A stretch of 64,000 nt of DNA, from the NCBI GenBank assembly GCA_016841605.1, contig JAENYV010000002.1, forward strand, positions 124,001-188,000, given 5' to 3'. This document shows positions 54,206 through 63,600 of this stretch, one piece after another (positions within the stretch are counted from its first letter, which is position 1; each line of letters opens with the position of its first letter). Source of the stretch: Dethiobacter alkaliphilus. Its GTDB lineage: Bacteria > Bacillota > Dethiobacteria > DTU022 > UBA8154. The translations under genes were made by a program, and so were the position numbers. The notes beneath the pieces are model-generated. The model did not search any database, was not told the origin of the DNA, and was given only the letters and a program-made list of their open reading frames with translations.

Positions 54206-55035
54206 ACGGGAGGTCTCTCCAGGGTTATTGGGCCGAGAACTCCCTTGCGAAAGTCACTGAGAAGCAACTGGCTGGTTTTGAGGATGTCTACTTCCGCCCC
54301 TTTTTTAAAACAGCCCCTTGCTTTTCCTATCTCGACCATTATTTCCAAACAGTTTTCCAGATCCGGTTGGAGCGAATAAAAATTTTCCAGTATTCTGCGC
54401 GTTTTCTCTCTCGCCAAAAACTGCATCACCAGCCAGACGGCTGCATTTTCCACATCATAAGCACCCTGTGCCAGCGAACCGATAACGCCCAGCGAAAGAA
54501 GGCTCTCTTCATTCCGGAGAAAGGGAGACAAGAAACCTGGAGTATCAAGGAGGTCCCAGCCTGCCCGCAGTTTAATCCATTGGGCACCCCTGGTAATCCC
54601 TGGCATATTTCCGGTCCTTGCCACAGACTTTTGCAGCAACCGGTTAAGGATTGTGGACTTTCCCACATTAGGAATTCCGACCACCATCATGCGAAAGGAC
54701 CTTTTATATTTCGTCAAGCGGGGACGAAGGAAGTCCAGAAGTTTTTCCATCTGTATTACTTCAGCTTTCCTTTTCGCATTAAAAGCTAAAACGGGCCGTT
54801 TTTCCCCGGCTAAAAAATTTAACCAGCAGCCCGTTATTTCCTTCTCTGCCAAATCGGCTTTGTTTAAAATGACAATCCGCTTTTTTGGACCAAGCATTTT
54901 CAGTAATCGTGGATTGCGGCTGCTTGCCGGTAAACGGGCGTCCAGCACTTCAAGAACAAGATCGACCAGTTCAAGATTTTCTTGAAGTCTTTTTTCCTCC
55001 TTCAGCAAGAACCCTGAGATTTGTTTTTTTTTCAT
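54202..55035 (-). CDS. rbgA: Ribosome biogenesis GTPase A (YlqF/RbgA)
   Basis: Circularly permuted GTPase for late 50S assembly: G4 NKAD near residue 70, G1 GIPNVGKST, PGITRGAQW, G3 DTPG, and the C-terminal ANTAR-like helical domain (about 200-277). The usual RbgA N-terminus with WFPGHM is not seen: the reading frame starts MKKKQISGFLLKEEK and aligns with the family only from ENLELVDLVLEVLDAR onward. Start uncertain (ATG 55035 or TTG 55050). Confidence 0.92.
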   Translation of the reverse strand: MKKKQISGFLLKEEKRLQENLELVDLVLEVLDARLPASSRNPRLLKMLGPKKRIVILNKADLAEKEITGCWLNFLAGEKRPVLAFNAKRKAEVIQMEKLLDFLRPRLTKYKRSFRMMVVGIPNVGKSTILNRLLQKSVARTGNMPGITRGAQWIKLRAGWDLLDTPGFLSPFLRNEESLLSLGVIGSLAQGAYDVENAAVWLVMQFLAREKTRRILENFYSLQPDLENCLEIMVEIGKARGCFKKGAEVDILKTSQLLLSDFRKGVLGPITLERPPV

Positions 55036-55090
55036 GTAAAGATAATCCAACTCCCGGAACAGTATAATCAATCAGAAGAGATGACTGAAC

Positions 55091-55642
55091 TTACTTCGGA
55101 CTTAAAAGCCGGCCTTCAAAAGGCGGCCAGAAAACGACAATTGCTTTCCCCTTCACTTTTTCCCGGGACACATACCCCACCGCGGGATCCCGGCTATCCA
55201 TACTGTTCCCCCTGTTATCTCCCAGAACAAAAATATGCCCTTCGGGAATTGTCACAGGCCCGAAATTCATCATCTGGTAGCCTTCAATATACGGTTCATC
55301 CAGCGCAACATTGTTCACAAATAACTTGCCCCCTGAGATTTCCACGATGTCTCCTTCTACGGCAACGACCCGTTTGATGAAATCCCGCTGGGGTGAAAAG
55401 CTGAAAACGATGATATCACCTTTTTGCGGCTCATTAAAAAAATAAGTGGCCTTATTGACAATCAAGCGCTCGTGATTCTGCAAAGTCGGGTACATGGAAC
55501 TTCCCTCTACCAGAAAAACCTCAAAGAGAAATAGCCTGATAAAAATTGCGATTATAACGGCCAGAACAATAGATCTGGTCCACTCTTTCGCTTCTCTGAT
55601 TAACGCTTTTTTCCTGTTTTCATTTGATTCATTGCTCTCCAT
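55091..55642 (-). CDS. lepB: Signal peptidase I
   Basis: 183 residues. One N-terminal transmembrane segment (about 24-42), catalytic Ser in VEGSSMYPTL (Ser51 region), catalytic Lys in RDFIKRVVAVEGD, and the conserved GDNRGNSMDSRDPAVGYV. It removes Sec signal peptides. Lies 56 nt upstream of rbgA in the operon order rplS-lepB-rbgA-rnhB. Confidence 0.96.
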   Translation of the reverse strand: MESNESNENRKKALIREAKEWTRSIVLAVIIAIFIRLFLFEVFLVEGSSMYPTLQNHERLIVNKATYFFNEPQKGDIIVFSFSPQRDFIKRVVAVEGDIVEISGGKLFVNNVALDEPYIEGYQMMNFGPVTIPEGHIFVLGDNRGNSMDSRDPAVGYVSREKVKGKAIVVFWPPFEGRLLSPK

Positions 55643-55676
55643 AAGCTAAATCCCGACCTTTAAATGTTAGATATAG

Positions 55677-56027
55677 TTAATATCTCCGCTCTTTAATTCT
55701 TGCGGCTTTTCCTCTCCGTTCTCTCAGGTAGTAGAGTTTTGCACGCCTTACTTTACCTCTGCGCATAACTTCTATTTTTTCGATTTTTGGGGAATTAATG
55801 GGGAAAGAGCGTTCCACGCCGACCCCGTAGGAAACTCGGCGCACGGTGAAAGACTCGCTGAGGCCGGTTCCTTTCTGTTTAATGACTGTCCCCTCAAAGA
55901 CCTGAACCCTTTCCCGGTTTCCTTCAATAACCTTGAAATAAACCCTTACAGTATCCCCGGGGGAAAATTTTGGAATCTGTTCTTTATCCTTTAAATACTC
56001 TTTTTCTGCATACTTGATTAAATCCAT
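55677..56027 (-). CDS. rplS: 50S ribosomal protein L19
   Basis: 116 residues, conserved [42 protein letters not shown] and the C-terminal [16 protein letters not shown]. The 75-nt gap before it could hold an L19-type leader, which I could not confirm. Confidence 0.97.
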   Translation of the reverse strand: MDLIKYAEKEYLKDKEQIPKFSPGDTVRVYFKVIEGNRERVQVFEGTVIKQKGTGLSESFTVRRVSYGVGVERSFPINSPKIEKIEVMRRGKVRRAKLYYLRERRGKAARIKERRY

Positions 56028-56103
56028 TTTCCTAATGCTCCTTTCTTATCCAGGTTATTCTTTGCGCAAATATGCCGATAGTTTCCCTTTAATTGTCTAA
56101 CTT

Positions 56104-56796
56104 TTATTTTTTTAATATATCCGGGCGGTTTTTAAGCGTCAGCCGCAGGGATTCCTCATATCGCCAGCGTTTAATAAGTTCATGATTTCCGGAAAGCAAA
56201 ACTTCCGGAACATTCATTCCCAGGTAATCCCGGGGGCGGGTATACTGCGGGTATTCCAGCAGTCCACCTGAAAAAGTCTCCTCTTCTAAGGATAGTTCAT
56301 TTAAAACCCCCGGAATAAGCCTGACTACGGCATCAACCAAAACCATCGCGGGAAGTTCGCCGCCCGTCAGTACATAATCCCCGATGGAAATCTCTTCGGA
56401 AGCCAAATATTGATGCACTCTTTCGTCAATACCTTCGTAATGACCACAGAGCACGATCAGATGGTCCGATTTACTCAGTTGCTTTGCTTTCTCCTGGTTA
56501 AGAAGCCTCCCCCGGGGCGACATCAGAATTACCCGGCAAGATTCAGGGTTCTCATCTTCGTTTTGCAAAAAATCGACCGCTGCAAAAAACGGTTCCGGCT
56601 TCATAACCATCCCCGCACCGCCTCCAAAGGGGGTATCATCTACCCGACGATGCTTATCTGCGCTAAAATCCCGCAGATCAGTCACCCTGAGGCGGACCAG
56701 GCCTTTTTCTTCCGCTCTTTTAATGATGCTTTCGCTAAAAACTCCGGAAAACATAGCCGGAAAAATGGTAACAATATCAATTAACATGGTATCCAC
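56104..56796 (-). CDS. trmD: tRNA (guanine37-N1)-methyltransferase
   Basis: 230 residues, SPOUT-fold. [10 protein letters not shown], the conserved [14 protein letters not shown], and the trefoil-knot region [11 protein letters not shown] with LSGNHELI later. It methylates G37 to prevent frameshifting. GTG at 56796 is chosen (AAGGA at 8 nt); the ATG at 56787 is an alternative. Follows rimM by 15 nt. Confidence 0.96.
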   Translation of the reverse strand: MDTMLIDIVTIFPAMFSGVFSESIIKRAEEKGLVRLRVTDLRDFSADKHRRVDDTPFGGGAGMVMKPEPFFAAVDFLQNEDENPESCRVILMSPRGRLLNQEKAKQLSKSDHLIVLCGHYEGIDERVHQYLASEEISIGDYVLTGGELPAMVLVDAVVRLIPGVLNELSLEEETFSGGLLEYPQYTRPRDYLGMNVPEVLLSGNHELIKRWRYEESLRLTLKNRPDILKK

Positions 56797-56811
56797 ACCA
56801 CAATTTCCTTT

Positions 56812-57366
56812 TTACTCATCCACCAGGCCCGGAGGCAGCTTTACCAGGAGATAGCCTTTTTCCAGGTTAATCTCCTGGACAACCGTTTTGAGTGCAGGAA
56901 TCAGAATCTGTTTCCCGCTTTTTTTACCGGCGTTTTTACCGGCACTTTCACTTTCTTCTTCAGTCTTAACGACATAGACATCATTACCCCCGGTTCTCAG
57001 GATCTCCTCCACAATGCCCAGTTTTTCCCCCTCGACTGTTAAGGTATCCAGACCGATAATTTGATCAAAATAATACGCTCCTTCCGGCAATGGTACTCGC
57101 TCAGACGACAGTATCTTGACCATCATTCCGGTTAGTGCGCCGGCATCATCCCTGGTCTCGCACCCTTCAAATTGCAATACCCATAAATATTTATGAATAA
57201 AAGCCTTTTTGACCACTTTAAAGCCGCGATAATCTTTCCCTTCCAGCAAGACCTTTTCGAGAAGATGGCATCGTTCCGGAAAATCTGAATAAGGATATAC
57301 TTTAACTTCGCCCTTTAAGCCGAATGGAGCGACTATTTTTCCAATGGTTACCAGTTCAGACTCCAT
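56812..57366 (-). CDS. rimM: 16S rRNA processing protein RimM
   Basis: 184 residues. N-terminal RimM domain with GKIVAPFGLKGEVKV, linked to a PRC-barrel-like C-terminal domain (YYFDQIIGLDTLTVEGEKLG; LIPALKTVVQEINLEKG, in parts). A Lys/Gly-rich stretch near residue 145 is unusual but does not break the frame. Assists 30S head maturation with S19. Confidence 0.95.
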   Translation of the reverse strand: MESELVTIGKIVAPFGLKGEVKVYPYSDFPERCHLLEKVLLEGKDYRGFKVVKKAFIHKYLWVLQFEGCETRDDAGALTGMMVKILSSERVPLPEGAYYFDQIIGLDTLTVEGEKLGIVEEILRTGGNDVYVVKTEEESESAGKNAGKKSGKQILIPALKTVVQEINLEKGYLLVKLPPGLVDE

Positions 57367-57389
57367 TTTTCTTTCCTTATTTTCTTTTT

Positions 57390-57620
57390 CTACTGAATAA
57401 TTTCCACCATGACCCTTTTATTTTCTTTAATCGCGGCGGCATTTACCACAGTACGGATAGCCTTGGCAATACGGCCCTGTTTGCCGATAACCTTACCCAT
57501 ATCATCCTGGGCAACCCGGAGTTCCAGAATTACGGAGCGCTCTCCTTCAACTTGAGTTACATCCACTTGTTCGGGATAATCAACCAGCGCTTTGGCAATA
57601 TACTCCACCAGTTCCTTCAT
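57390..57620 (-). CDS. khpA: KH-domain RNA-binding protein KhpA (YlqC)
   Basis: 76 residues, single KH domain with [17 protein letters not shown] (the GxxG loop is GKQG). Acts with KhpB in translation and division control in Firmicutes. The ATG at 57620 is chosen with AGGAG 11 nt upstream; the frame runs on to 57644. Between rpsP and rimM, the standard place. Confidence 0.95.
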   Translation of the reverse strand: MKELVEYIAKALVDYPEQVDVTQVEGERSVILELRVAQDDMGKVIGKQGRIAKAIRTVVNAAAIKENKRVMVEIIQ

Positions 57621-57644
57621 TTTTGCTTCAGCTCCTGTACACAA

Positions 57645-57893
57645 TTATTTAACCTGAAATTCCGCTTTGGCAAATAAAGCCTTGACGGTATCTGAAGGTT
57701 GTGCACCTTTAGAAAGCCAACTCTTTGCCTTTTCCATGTCGATTTCAATTGTTGTCGGATCTGTTGTAGGATTATAATATCCGATCTCCTCAATAAACCT
57801 GCCATCTCTGGGAGATCTGGAATCAGCGACAACAATACGATAAAAAGGCTTTTTCTTTGCTCCCATTCTTTTTAATCTGATACGGACCGGCAA
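57645..57893 (-). CDS. rpsP: 30S ribosomal protein S16
   Basis: 82 residues. [40 protein letters not shown] is the family core (landmarks KRMGAKKKP and [10 protein letters not shown]). The TTG at 57893 gives the normal N-terminus and has GGGGAGGTG 7 nt upstream, so earlier starts are rejected. Confidence 0.96.
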   Translation of the reverse strand: MPVRIRLKRMGAKKKPFYRIVVADSRSPRDGRFIEEIGYYNPTTDPTTIEIDMEKAKSWLSKGAQPSDTVKALFAKAEFQVK

Positions 57894-57928
57894 AACGAAA
57901 CACCTCCCCAAGTTTTATTTCTTTTTTT

Positions 57929-59278
57929 CTATTTAAAAGGAAAGAGGCCTTTTTGTTTGCGTAACCTCCCCTTTTCCAACGCACCCAACTGTTTAAACAT
58001 TTTTTTCATCTGATCAAACTGTTTTAAAAGCCGATTAATATCCTGGACTGATGTACCGCTCCCCAGGGCAATACGGCGTTTCCTGCTGCTGTTAATAATC
58101 TCCGGCTGCTGTCTCTCGTCCCTGGTCATAGATTTAATGATTGCTTCCACACGGTCCAGTTGTTTCTCATCCAGGGATAGATTTTTTAATCCTTTGCCCA
58201 TTGTATTAATACCGGGGATCATCTCCAATATATTTTCCAAAGGTCCCATTTTTTTAACCTGCTGGAGCTGATCCAGGAAATCTTCCAGAGTTAAGGACTG
58301 ACTTCTCAGCTTTTTCTCCAGTTCACGGCTTTTTTCTTGATCTACAACCTCCTGGGCTTTTTCGATCAGGGAGAGAACATCTCCCATCCCCAGTATCCTG
58401 GAGGCCATCCTTTCCGGGAAAAAGGGTTCAAAAGCTTCGATTTTTTCCCCAAAAGCGGCAAATTTAACGGGACAGCCCGTCACCTGACGGACGGAAAGAG
58501 CCGCGCCGCCCCTGGTATCTCCATCAAGTTTGGTCAGAATAATTCCTGTCAGCTGCAAGCGCTCGTGAAAAGAGCGGGCTACATTGACGGCATCCTGCCC
58601 GGTCATGGCATCCACAACCAGGAGAATTTCCAGGGGATCCACGTTCTCTTTAATCCTTTCCAGCTCTCCCATCAGCTCTTCATCAATATGGAGTCTGCCG
58701 GCAGTATCAATTAACAGATAGTCGTTTCCCTTCTGATCTGCTTCCCGCAGCGCCTGGCGAGCGATCTTGACAGGATCATCTTTCCCCATACTGAAAACAG
58801 GAATACCTGCTTCCTTTCCCAGAATCTTGAGCTGGTCAATAGCTGCCGGACGGTAGACGTCCCCGGCAACCAGCAGAGGATTGGAACCGTTTTTTTTCAG
58901 ATAAACAGACAGTTTAGCCGCAGTGGTTGTCTTCCCGGAACCCTGCAAGCCCACCAGCATTATCGCCCCCGGAGAACGTCCGCGCTCCGGAGAAACAATT
59001 TTGCTCTGGGTTTCTCCCATCAGCTTAACCAGTTCTTCATGAACTATTTTGACAACCTGCTGCCCGGGGGTAAGGCTTTGTAAGACCTCCGCACCGATAG
59101 CCCGCTCTTTCAAGGAAGTCACAAATTCTTTCACAACCTTGTAGTTCACATCGGCTTCCAGCAGAGCAAGCCGGACTTCCCGTAAAGCCAGGTCCACATC
59201 TTTCTCTCCGAGCTTGCCTTTTCGCTTTAATTTGCGAAAAGTTTCCTGTAATTTTTCTGATAACCCGCTGAATAACAA
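57929..59278 (-). CDS. ffh: Signal recognition particle protein Ffh
   Basis: 449 residues. N domain (LREVRLALLEADVNYK), G domain with GLQGSGKTTTAAKL, DTAGRLHIDEE, TKLDGDTRGGAAL, and the Met-rich M domain (GPLENILEMIPGIN, MIPGIN, DQMKKMFKQLG). TTG start, aligned with the family. AAAGGAGG lies 26 nt upstream, but a CCCG/CGGG hairpin in between could shorten the gap. Confidence 0.95.
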   Translation of the reverse strand: MLFSGLSEKLQETFRKLKRKGKLGEKDVDLALREVRLALLEADVNYKVVKEFVTSLKERAIGAEVLQSLTPGQQVVKIVHEELVKLMGETQSKIVSPERGRSPGAIMLVGLQGSGKTTTAAKLSVYLKKNGSNPLLVAGDVYRPAAIDQLKILGKEAGIPVFSMGKDDPVKIARQALREADQKGNDYLLIDTAGRLHIDEELMGELERIKENVDPLEILLVVDAMTGQDAVNVARSFHERLQLTGIILTKLDGDTRGGAALSVRQVTGCPVKFAAFGEKIEAFEPFFPERMASRILGMGDVLSLIEKAQEVVDQEKSRELEKKLRSQSLTLEDFLDQLQQVKKMGPLENILEMIPGINTMGKGLKNLSLDEKQLDRVEAIIKSMTRDERQQPEIINSSRKRRIALGSGTSVQDINRLLKQFDQMKKMFKQLGALEKGRLRKQKGLFPFK

Positions 59279-59312
59279 AATGTTTACCCGAAGATACCGG
59301 GACTGCCTCCTT

Positions 59313-59654
59313 TTAGCTTTCCATCAGAACTTTTTGCACGATATCCTTTATTTTTTCAATATCTTGGGAGTTTAATGCCCCATTAGCCAGCAAATCCAGG
59401 ATTTTCCGGCCTTCTTTTTTTCTTTGCAAGAAGGTTTCATAAAGGTTAAGTTTTGCTTCCCATCTCTCCAGCGCCCGGATAGCCCGGGAAAGAATATCAT
59501 GTACAGCCTGCCTGGAAATATTTAACTGATCGGCGATCTCGCCCAAGGAAAAATTTTCCTTGTAATACATTTCCACGATGCTCTTTTGCTTTTTCGTCAA
59601 TAATTGATCATAAAAATCAATCAGGTAATTAATTCTGTTTACCTTCGCTAACAT
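59313..59654 (-). CDS. ylxM: SRP-operon HTH protein YlxM
   Basis: 113 residues, UPF0122, sigma-70 region-4-like HTH (SIVEMYYKENFSLGEIADQLNISRQAVHDILSRA, landmarks SLGEIA and SRQAVHD). Regulatory partner of the SRP genes; stop is 34 nt before ffh. Confidence 0.94.
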   Translation of the reverse strand: MLAKVNRINYLIDFYDQLLTKKQKSIVEMYYKENFSLGEIADQLNISRQAVHDILSRAIRALERWEAKLNLYETFLQRKKEGRKILDLLANGALNSQDIEKIKDIVQKVLMES

Positions 59655-59702
59655 TTATACACCAATCCCGCTGTAAAGTAAAGTCCCTTTACAGTTTTTT
59701 TT

Positions 59703-60608
59703 TTAAACCAGCAAAGCTTCCGCAAAACCGGCAGGATCAAAGGGATGCAAATCTTCTTTCTTTTCTCCCACCCCAATCATCTTGACAGGAAGGCCGGTCA
59801 TTTCTTTTATGGCGATGACAATCCCTCCTCTGGCTGTCCCGTCAAGCTTTGTCAGGATAATTCCTGAAAGGGGGATAGCTTCTTGAAAAAGCAGGGCCTG
59901 TGCAATGCCGTTCTGCCCGGTCGTGGCATCCAGGACCAGTAAGGTTTCATGGGGAGCGTCGGGGATAACCTTGCCGATAACACGGTAAATTTTTTTAACT
60001 TCCTCAACCAAATTTTTTTTCGTATGCAGCCGGCCGGCAGTATCGCAAAGTAAAATGTCGACCTTTCTGGAAACTGCCGCATTCACAGCATCAAAAATAA
60101 CGGCAGAGGGATCCCCTCCGGTCTGATGCTTGATTAGTCCGGCCCCCACAGCCTCAGACCAGTGTTCCAGTTGTTCAATAGCAGCAGCTCGAAAGGTGTC
60201 CCCCGCTGCCAGCAAGACTTTTTTCCCCTCCTGGGAGAAAGAATAGGCCATTTTTGCTGCTGTTGTTGTTTTACCCACTCCGTTCACTCCCAGCAAAAGA
60301 TACACTGCCGGTGAGGAAACCGGGACTTTAAGGGTAATATCTTCATTACTACCCATCATTTCAGCAATCAATTCTTTTAAAAGTATTCTTGCTTTCTCCG
60401 CCTCTTTAACTTTGCCTTTACTTATTTTTTCCCGCAGTGCCGCATTGACCTTGAGAGTTGTCTCCACACCGACATCTGCAGAGATTAAAATTTCTTCAAG
60501 TTCTTCGTAAAATTCTTCTGTTATTTCCCTTTTGACAAAAAGGTCCTCCATCCTATTTTTTAAAGCTTCTCTGGTTTTCTGCAAGCCCTTCTTAAAAAAA
60601 TCAAGCAC
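59703..60608 (-). CDS. ftsY: SRP receptor FtsY
   Basis: 301 residues. NG-domain GTPase without a long acidic A-domain: LGVNGVGKTTTAAKMA, DTAGRLHTKKNLVEE, TKLDGTARGGIVIA, GVGEKKEDLHPFD. Interacts with Ffh at the membrane. It follows smc by 6 nt. Confidence 0.96.
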   Translation of the reverse strand: MLDFFKKGLQKTREALKNRMEDLFVKREITEEFYEELEEILISADVGVETTLKVNAALREKISKGKVKEAEKARILLKELIAEMMGSNEDITLKVPVSSPAVYLLLGVNGVGKTTTAAKMAYSFSQEGKKVLLAAGDTFRAAAIEQLEHWSEAVGAGLIKHQTGGDPSAVIFDAVNAAVSRKVDILLCDTAGRLHTKKNLVEEVKKIYRVIGKVIPDAPHETLLVLDATTGQNGIAQALLFQEAIPLSGIILTKLDGTARGGIVIAIKEMTGLPVKMIGVGEKKEDLHPFDPAGFAEALLV

Positions 60609-60614
60609 TCTTTT

Positions 60615-63600
60615 TCACCCTGCTTTTTTCGTTAAATTCAAAGATAATACCTTGGAGACCCCCTGTTCTTCCATCGTAACTCCATAAAGCACATCCGCTT
60701 CTTCCATCGTCTTTTGACGATGGGTAATGAGGATAAACTGTGTCTTCCCGGAATACTTTTTCAGAAAGCCGATAAAACGTTCAATATTACTGTCATCCAG
60801 TGAAGAATCTATTTCATCCAAAACACAGAAAGGAGCAGGTTTGTACCGCAGGACCGCAAATAGTAAGGCAATAGCTGTTAAAGCCTTTTCCCCGCCCGAC
60901 AGGAGAGAAATGTTTTGGAGTTTTTTGCCCGGTGGTTGAGCGATAATTTCCAAACCTGATTCCAGGACATTTTCAGGATCAAGCAGTTTGATAAAAGCTT
61001 GCCCGCCCCCAAAAAGCCCCGTAAAAGTATCGAGAAAAAATTTTTCTATGGAATGTAATGCCTGCAAGAAACGTTTTTCCATTTCCTGATCCAACTCTTT
61101 CATGACCTTGCGCATGCCTTTTTCCCCCTGGGAAAGATCCTTCTGCTGATTTTCAAGAAACAGTATTCTTTCCTGCAGTCTTTCATATTCTTCAACAGCA
61201 CCCATATTAACGTCGCCGAGAGCAGCTATTTGTTCGGCGAGGGAATCCCTTTCCGCCTGCAATTGTTCTTCATTTTCATCTACCTTTAGACGGGCAACAG
61301 ATGGGGGGTCTACTCCAAATTTATCCATGTAGTGCTCTTTTAAATAGCGGTTTTCTTCCACCAGCTGAGTCTTTTCCAAATTAAACTGGTAAAAACGCCT
61401 TTCAAACCTTTCCAGAGATCTCTGTTCCTTCTCTTTGCCGGCCTCCAGCTCTTCTTTGTTCCGGCGGCAAAGATTAAGCTCCCGGGAGAGGCGCTGAAGA
61501 TTCTCTTCTGCCAGGTTTAGTTCACTTTTTTCTTTCTCCAGCTTTTGGGCCAGTTCATTTTGTTTAACTTCCAATTTATTCATCTCCGCAAGGGCACCTG
61601 CCCGTTCAGCGGAAAGATTTCCGGCGAGGTTGGAAAGGCGTTCTTTCTCCTGAGATTGTCGTCTTACGAGCTCCTGACAGGAACTTTCCTTTTCTTGCAA
61701 CGCGGAAAATTTAATACGTATTTCCATCAGTTCTTCTTCTAATTTTTTGCTTTCTTTTTCTTCCTGACTTACCCGCTGCCCTGTCTGCGCTAATTCTTTG
61801 GCTAATTTTTCCAGCATTTGCCGGTTTTCTTCGAGTTCAAAAGAGCTTTTTTGCCCCTGGTCTTTTAACAGACCGTATTTAACTTCAAGGGAATTTTTAT
61901 CTTGCTCCAGCTCTTTTAACTCATTGACAATCCTTTCCCTTTCAAAACGGCAGGTCTCTAGTAGTCTCTGTTTTTCCAGCACTTCCTTTTCCATTGACTT
62001 TCGCTTTAAGTCCAGAGAATTTATTTCTTCACTCAGTTCCGTCAGTTTCTTATTGTTTTTATCCAGTTCCTTTTTTTCGTCTTCCAGATGTTTCTCGAAG
62101 CTTTCTATATCTTCTTGAAGTATGGTCAGTTCCCGTTTCCTTTGCAGAAATCCCGACCGTTCTCCGGACTGCAAACCTCCTGAAATGGCGCCCCCCGGCG
62201 TAATCATCTCCCCGTCCAAAGTGACGATCCTCCAACCTCCCCTGTCCTTGCGCAGTATCAGCAGGGCCTTTTCCAGATTCTCGGCTAGAAGCACACCCCC
62301 CAACAAATATTCGACGGCTTTTTTAAATTTGTCCGGGACTGTGACAACTTTAGAAGCAACCCCCAGAAAACCGTCTACAATTTGCGGAATTTCTCTCCGG
62401 TGGGGAGTTTTCAGTAAATTTAAAGGTAAAAAAGTTGCCCTGCCGGCCTTTTTTTCTTTTAAATAGGCAATCGCCTTACGGGCAGCCCTGTCATCTTCCA
62501 CCACAATAAACTGAACCGAAGCCCCCAAAGCAACCTCAACAGCTTTTTCAAAATTTTGGGATACATTAATTAAACCGGCTACCGGACCGAAAATACCTTC
62601 CAACATAGAACCATGGGAGGAAGCTTGCATAACAGCCCTTACTCCACCGGTATACGACGTTAACTCTTCTTCATTTTCCCGCAGCAATTTTAAGCGGCTG
62701 TTCTTTTTTTCCATTTCCCGAATTGAGCGAAGATAACTTTCTTTTTGTGCATTACAACGATGCGCTAAATCCTGAAAGTATTTCTCCCGAAGCTGGAATT
62801 CCTTTTCAAGGTCATTCTGCCCGGTTTTCAGTCGGGCCAAAAGACCCTGGGAATTCTCCTCTTCTTTTTCCCATTTTCCCTTTTCCTGCCTTTTGTTCTC
62901 CTGCTTTTTTTGCAACTCGCTCAATCTTTCCTGCAACTCGCGGCAGCGCAATTTATTGTCTTGAATGGATTGTTCCATCACTGCTCCTCCGGAAGAAAGC
63001 TCAGTCAACTGTTCTTTCAGTTTTTCCCGGGAGGCAAGAAGACTGCCGCTTCTTAAAGATTTAAGGCGATTTTGCACATTAATGGCTTTCTGCCCGGTGT
63101 ATTCTTGTTCCTTTTGAACATTTTGCAGTTCTTCTTTATTTTGCAGAAGAGTTTTTTCCAAGCCCTCAAGACGCAACTGCACCTCCTGAAAAGCTTCTTC
63201 TTTTAAAATACTTCTCTCCCGGGCAAATTTTTTTTGCTCTTGAACCAGACCGCATGTATGGCGTAATTCTTCAACCTCAGTTCGTCGCTGCTGAAAACTT
63301 TTTTGTTTTTCCTCCACTTCTTGGAAAGCGCGTGCTTCATCCTGAACCAGAACACCTAATCTTTCGGTGAGATTTTGCAAATTTATTTTTTTATCCTGCA
63401 GCAACACTTCTAATCGTTCCAATTCACCAGTAACTTTGGCAATAGAGCTTTCGTTCATAACCCGACGCAGTTCAAAAAGTTTTAGCTCCCTCTCCTGCAA
63501 TTGTGACTGAATTTCCCTGTATTTTCCCGCCTGATCTGCCGCCTGAGATAAATGATTTTTCCGGTCCTTTAGTTCCGCTAGAAGATCTTCCAGACGGATC

